From the NCBI GenBank assembly GCA_947471505.1, contig CANIWM010000051.1:1-46916 (forward strand): a DNA stretch of 46,916 bases, in the 5' to 3' direction. This DNA comes from Chthoniobacteraceae bacterium (GTDB lineage Bacteria; Verrucomicrobiota; Verrucomicrobiia; Chthoniobacterales; Chthoniobacteraceae). Within the stretch, counting starts at the first letter, position 1; each line of letters starts with the position of its first letter. The notes beneath the pieces are model-generated. The model was given only the letters and a program-made list of their open reading frames with translations, ran no database searches and was not told the origin of the DNA. The translations under genes and the position numbers were made by a program. Below are positions 44,001 to 46,916 of this stretch, in pieces.

Positions 44001-44091
44001 CTATGCGGAAAGCGGCGGGAGCTTCGATGCCGTGATCGTATCCCTGCTGACCTCCGATTCCTTCATTTATCGCAAACCCGTAGAAAGCTAA
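41080..44091 (+). CDS. Secreted DUF1592/DUF1588/DUF1585 protein with c-type haem motif
   Basis: A 1003-residue exported protein (short signal MREAKLLVLLLFATSAAA). A planctomycete-type cytochrome domain follows, with CTDCH at 33-37 and MPPPKKRQPSEEERQQLLAW closing the haem fold. From about residue 485, SSEFAYRQEF and YAIAYALTDQCPDPELTQAAASGRL mark DUF1592. RKGILTHPAWLIAHAK and the second CxxCH (YCWKCHVQMNPLG, near 850) mark DUF1588. GRNETLSDSQTL and DSFIYRKP mark DUF1585. In Planctomycetota and Verrucomicrobiota this family is regularly paired with DUF1552, as here 4 bp downstream. The reaction is not established. The DUF1587 part is unclear; residues 100-440 are divergent. Confidence 0.88.
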   Translation: MREAKLLVLLLFATSAAAPAAPDAARKVLSEYCTDCHDAAEQKGDIRLDHLDGLALDARLDLLNRVQEQAYLKHMPPPKKRQPSEEERQQLLAWVSAELKVHKASKLEGKLSKPEYGNYVEHEKLFSGEYSNLPGSTPDRRWLISEFIFNAKIQRMLGNITIESWKGGRVPVLGGVKVQNLSLSNPFLLPSVSGVRYYANEDLTGGHLSSMLTNAHKISEYITDTLVKRKGSKSFPAIGQIMALEDLQQATLAARREFLSTRLAGLCEEIYGAKNAAMLPRFQPVVLNEVKKLADGETYKKAPIHVAQNLLKDLEGDTLVFELLGDPESRKKSDEELRELCERTWFYFGDDPRTIQGRMTILRDYFSDFRQLALTAKGKQKAGASKPLPDAETKVIQASILKHRAQSDTYSALLEKCMAGWESECKQARLDAPPTPDSLLGELINQLFSAILDRSPDSAEAREYLDLSRTYIQKLGKLKAIQKLIQTLVLSSEFAYRQEFGCGAADANGRRMLSPRDASYAIAYALTDQCPDPELTQAAASGRLSTREDYKREVTRILADRSKIYLIDPILADKGFRENTTDLPVRKLRFFREFFGYPAAITIFKDEKRFGGDRLSDATDRLLSETDRTVEHILKQDKNVFEELLTTDKFYVYHDGDNARMQAASDRIKSIYAYFKDLDWRKFKKEDLLKHADFLRKVKMRGVDPDKLEARNRQGSTIELFKLSMESITARLDKGQKEAAPFDLYRGYGYDFMMGYNVSKFFNIPMDNWDYLAVQPGKVAHRKGILTHPAWLIAHAKNTETDPVHRGKWVREKLLAGTIPDVPITVDAKIPEDHGKSLRDRLASASEVTYCWKCHVQMNPLGYAFESYDDFGRFRTEEALEYPDQVIKKSPDKWTLLTDTRDVYKTVPVNAAGSLEGTGDEKLDGAIKDAQELAERLGKSRRVRQSIIRYAFRYFMGRNETLSDSQTLIAAEKAYAESGGSFDAVIVSLLTSDSFIYRKPVES

Positions 44092-44095
44092 CGCC

Positions 44096-45478
44096 ATGAA
44101 CAACCGAAGAGAGTTTATTTTAAAGTCCATCCTTGGCACCGGTGCCATGGCGCTGGCTCCGTCCTTCAATCAACTGTTTGCCGCACCCAATGCGGCGGGC
44201 ATCCCGAGGCGTTTCATCTTCATTCGCAAATCCAGCGGGCTGCGTCCCCTGGAATCGGCCCTGCCGACGTTTTCTGAAAAGGACAAGGCCCGCGACACCG
44301 CCAAGGAGCCACTGGAGGTGGACCTCGACAAACACGAATTGCCCGTGTGGTTGCAGGGACTCACGCCGCACAAGGAGCACCTCACGATCCTTCAGGGCCT
44401 CTCGGCAATGATGAGTGAAAACGTCCATTACTCGTTTTCGTCGGTCATGGGCTGTTTCAAATCCAATCGGAACACCCTCAGTGCCATCAAGCGCACGACC
44501 ATAGACTTCGAACTCGCCAGGCTCTTTCCCTCGCCCTTCGGCCACGTCGAACTCTCCTTCGCAGCGGACCGCACCGGAATTGTCTCGGGCTACTCCGCGC
44601 CCGCTCCGCAGACCCGGAACTACTGCTACGCGGACCCCGAGACCGCGCGATTCGAGCTGTTCAAATCGGTCCTCAACCCGGATGCAGTCAACTCCGACAA
44701 TGACATGCTTTCCTTTCTTCAAAGCAAGGAAGGCTTGAAGGCCATCGGCATTGGTGGGCGCGAAAAACAGCGCCAGGAAATGCAGATTGAGTCCATCGAA
44801 GCCATCCGTGAGCGCAACAAGAAGCTAATCTCCCTCTCGGGAACGCTCTCGAAGCATCTCCCCAAGCTGGCTCCGGTTCACGCCAACGGCGGCCCCGACG
44901 CAACCACTCCGGAGAAACAGGCCGCCATGACGGATGTGTTGATCGCCGCCTTGACCGCTGGCCTGACGAACGTGGTCACCTACACCATCGATGATCTCGG
45001 CACGCCCATCACCGGCCTGCCGGGCAACGAAACCGACCGCATCGGCATCCACCCGTTGGGCCACGATGAAGCGTTCGGAGGCGTGCCTGCATGGAAGACC
45101 CGCGAGCAGATCCGGATCAGCCACGTCAACCAGATCAGAACCCTCGTCGAAAAGCTCAAGAAGCAGCCGGAGGGCAACGGCACGATGTTCGACAACACGA
45201 TGATCATGTATTTCCCCGAGAATGGTGAAACCCACCATGGCATCGGCTTGGAGTCGCCGTTCATCATCATGGCCGGTGCGAACTGCAATTTGAACATCGG
45301 CCGCCGTTACATCCGCCTGCCATTTCACGGCACCGAAGGCCACAAGACGCTGGGCAACTGGTACACTACGCTGCTCAACGCCCACGGAAATCCCATCAAG
45401 CACTACGGCGATTTGGACCTCGAGATGGCGCGCAAGAAGTTCGACCAGACCGGCGCGATCAAACAGCTCATGGCATAA
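44096..45478 (+). CDS. DUF1552 exported protein
   Basis: A 460-residue protein with a Tat-type start NRREFILKSILGTGAMALA. The DUF1552 text follows: PRRFIFIRKSSGLRPLE, then GLTPHKEHLTILQGLS, RTTIDFELARLF, DMLSFLQSKEGLKAIG and, near the C-terminus, MIMYFPENGETHHGIG and FHGTEGHKTLGNWYTTLLNAHG. The HHG and GTEGH stretches recall the metal-binding residues of the sulfatase-like DUF1501/DUF1552 superfamily. It is the partner of the preceding DUF1592 gene in sequenced relatives (established co-occurrence). The function is unknown. Confidence 0.9.
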   Translation: MNNRREFILKSILGTGAMALAPSFNQLFAAPNAAGIPRRFIFIRKSSGLRPLESALPTFSEKDKARDTAKEPLEVDLDKHELPVWLQGLTPHKEHLTILQGLSAMMSENVHYSFSSVMGCFKSNRNTLSAIKRTTIDFELARLFPSPFGHVELSFAADRTGIVSGYSAPAPQTRNYCYADPETARFELFKSVLNPDAVNSDNDMLSFLQSKEGLKAIGIGGREKQRQEMQIESIEAIRERNKKLISLSGTLSKHLPKLAPVHANGGPDATTPEKQAAMTDVLIAALTAGLTNVVTYTIDDLGTPITGLPGNETDRIGIHPLGHDEAFGGVPAWKTREQIRISHVNQIRTLVEKLKKQPEGNGTMFDNTMIMYFPENGETHHGIGLESPFIIMAGANCNLNIGRRYIRLPFHGTEGHKTLGNWYTTLLNAHGNPIKHYGDLDLEMARKKFDQTGAIKQLMA

Positions 45479-45542
45479 AACGAAGCGAGCCATTCCTAAT
45501 GTGCGAGCGTTCAGCAGGAGAAACCACCAACATCGACAAACA

Positions 45543-46667
45543 ATGAAGCAGAACCCAATCACCCGCAGAGTTTTTGCTCTGTCATCCATCGTGCTCACCG
45601 CGCTGGCCTCGTCATCCATTGCCACCGCATCGGCGGCGGAAGCGCCCATCCCGAAGCCGGATGGCAAACCGGCTGATATGACGAAGCCGGTCCAGGTCTT
45701 CATCCTCATGGGCCAGTCGAACATGGTCGGCCTCGGGAGGATTAACGCTGGCGACAAAGGCAAGCCTGAGGGGGCTCTGGAGCATGCCGTAAAGACCAAG
45801 ATGCAATATCCCTATCTCGTGGATGATGCCGGCAATTGGTCGGAGCGCAAAGACGTCCGCTTTGTGCGGATGATGCAGGGAAACGGATTGATGAACAACG
45901 AGTGGATGGGAATCAGGACAGGCACCATCGGGCCGGAGTTCGGGATCGGACATGTGGTCGGCAATGCGGTCGATGCACCGGTGATGATTCTCAAGAGCTG
46001 CATCGGCAACCGCGCCCTTGGCTGGCACCTTTTGCCGCCGGGAAGCGAGCGTTTTGAAGAAGGGGACAATGTGTATGCCGGTTACAGGGATGCCCCCGCT
46101 TCATGGCCCAAAGGGACCGAGCCAACTCCGCCCGAGATCAAAGCCGGGGAGAGGACTGTAACCCTGAAGGGCGACAAACCGGACGGCTGGTACGCAGGAA
46201 AACAGTACGACGATGACACAGCAGATGCGAAGATCGTGCTCGCGGACCTCGACAAACACTACCCCGGCGCGAAGAGCTACGAGGTTGCCGGCTTCTTTTA
46301 CTGGCAGGGCGAAAAGGACGCCGGCAATCCCGTCTGGGCGGCTCGCTACGAGAAGAATCTAGTCCAGTTCATCAAAGCCGTGCGCAAGGATTTCAGTGCC
46401 CCCAACGCCAAGTTCGTGCTCGCCACGATGGGTGAATCCGTAAAAGGCAGCGGCGGCAACGGCGGCAAAATCCTCGAAGCCCATCTCGCCGTGGACGGCG
46501 CCACCGGCAAGTATCCCGAGTTCAAAGGCAACGTCGCCACCATCTACACAAACCCCATGGCCCAAGGCGGCAGCGGCAACGCCCCCTACGGCGGCAAGGC
46601 CGAGGTTTACATGGATGTCGGTGAAGCCATGGGCAAGGCGATGGTGGAGCTGCTGAAGAACAAGTAG
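45543..46667 (+). CDS. Sialate O-acetylesterase-like carbohydrate esterase, paralogue 2
   Basis: A 374-residue paralogue of the 39960 gene with the same signal style (TRRVFALSS), nucleophile Ser59 in GQSNM, and FYWQGEKDAG. The C-terminal NAPYGGKAEVYMDVG has Pro348 where paralogue 1 has His345, so the probable catalytic base is missing. The last 150 nucleotides are nearly identical to paralogue 1. An AGGAG (45516-45520) lies 22 bases before the start, followed by an A/C-rich leader. The start at 45543 is chosen because an upstream frame (45501) adds a non-signal extension. It ends the likely operon. Confidence 0.85.
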   Translation: MKQNPITRRVFALSSIVLTALASSSIATASAAEAPIPKPDGKPADMTKPVQVFILMGQSNMVGLGRINAGDKGKPEGALEHAVKTKMQYPYLVDDAGNWSERKDVRFVRMMQGNGLMNNEWMGIRTGTIGPEFGIGHVVGNAVDAPVMILKSCIGNRALGWHLLPPGSERFEEGDNVYAGYRDAPASWPKGTEPTPPEIKAGERTVTLKGDKPDGWYAGKQYDDDTADAKIVLADLDKHYPGAKSYEVAGFFYWQGEKDAGNPVWAARYEKNLVQFIKAVRKDFSAPNAKFVLATMGESVKGSGGNGGKILEAHLAVDGATGKYPEFKGNVATIYTNPMAQGGSGNAPYGGKAEVYMDVGEAMGKAMVELLKNK

Positions 46668-46771
46668 TCGACCATCACTCGGATCATATTTCCGGTTCTG
46701 CTTGGGCCGCGTGCCGTGCGTCGGGCAGCCGTGCCAAAAGCCGCCATTACGTGCAGATTCGCGCCTTTAAC

Positions 46772-46916
46772 CCTAAAAACGGCAGTTGAACGGATTTTCA
46801 GAGAAAAATGAGCCTTGGACGGGTGAGTGATTTTCAACTGCTCCGCAGTTGGCAATTTCCAGAGTAAAATACCCTATTTTTCGGCCTCAAAAACGGGGTC
46901 AACTGCCGTTTTTAGG
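46772..46916. repeat. Nested inverted repeat at the window end
   Basis: CCTAAAAACGGCAGTTGA (46772-46789) is repeated inverted as TCAACTGCCGTTTTTAGG (46899-46916), 18 of 18 bases, 109 bases apart. A second palindrome CAACTGC-TCC-GCAGTTG (46835-46851) stands in the middle and uses the same core. The outer arm ends exactly at the last base, so the element may extend further. No gene lies within; bases 46668-46771 show nothing recognisable. Confidence 0.7.

Noticed and set aside
46772-46916. Integron attC-like site
   Set aside because: GTTGAAC fits the R' consensus, but no matching RYYYAAC partner lies at the other end and no integrase is seen.

Overview
The window looks like a piece of a GC-rich Verrucomicrobiota chromosome, probably of the Chthoniobacter/Spartobacteria kind (inference). 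The grounds are a giant PEP-CTERM protein with autotransporter-type strand repeats, a lamin-tail/CotH surface protein, a GntR-LacI hybrid regulator, FHA-Ser/Thr kinases with DWG instead of DFG, a DUF1592/DUF1552 pair, sialate O-acetylesterases, and many genes without a Shine-Dalgarno sequence. I see no tRNA, rRNA, CRISPR array or intact insertion sequence.

Layout. 1-5.7 kb: the 3' end of gltD; a LysR regulator divergent from a two-gene unit of DUF3696-type ATPase plus a PLD-like/MIT_C-like protein, which is a candidate defence or nuclease module; a structured gene-free stretch with a 42-bp tandem repeat; and a conserved-looking orphan with an odd leader and a clean terminator. 5.7-17.3 kb: mostly housekeeping and single genes: a flavin-dependent halogenase, PQQ-propeller membrane protein, purC, a small winged-helix-like protein, phosphohexomutase, signal peptidase I with an MBL-fold hydrolase, a DUF3472-like secreted protein, a small membrane protein, a diacylglycerol-kinase-family lipid kinase and a secreted EF-hand protein. 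17.4-22.2 kb (minus strand): REP-like palindromes, then a three-gene ABC-2 transporter operon with 4-bp overlaps, then a GntR/LacI-type regulator.

22.3-35.1 kb: surface proteins. A 2861-residue PATR/PEP-CTERM protein is followed by a 193-bp gap holding two hairpins with an identical 12-nt loop and covarying stems, a 26-codon reading frame with a well placed Shine-Dalgarno, and a 14-bp hairpin. Then comes a 1306-residue LTD/CotH protein. 35.1-39.9 kb: two paralogous FHA-kinase genes, the second with a TPR/LRR-like C-terminus. A third FHA start is broken after 50 codons and joined out of frame to the 3' end of an unrelated secreted-protein gene. 39.9-46.7 kb: a probable operon of esterase, DUF1592-type c-type cytochrome-like protein, DUF1552 and a second esterase, likely exported and acting on environmental polysaccharides (inference). 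The last 145 bases hold a nested inverted repeat cut by the window edge.

For novelty I would look first at the ATPase/PLD-like/LysR module, the 30.96-31.14 kb RNA-like element between the two surface-protein genes, and the recombined FHA-kinase array.
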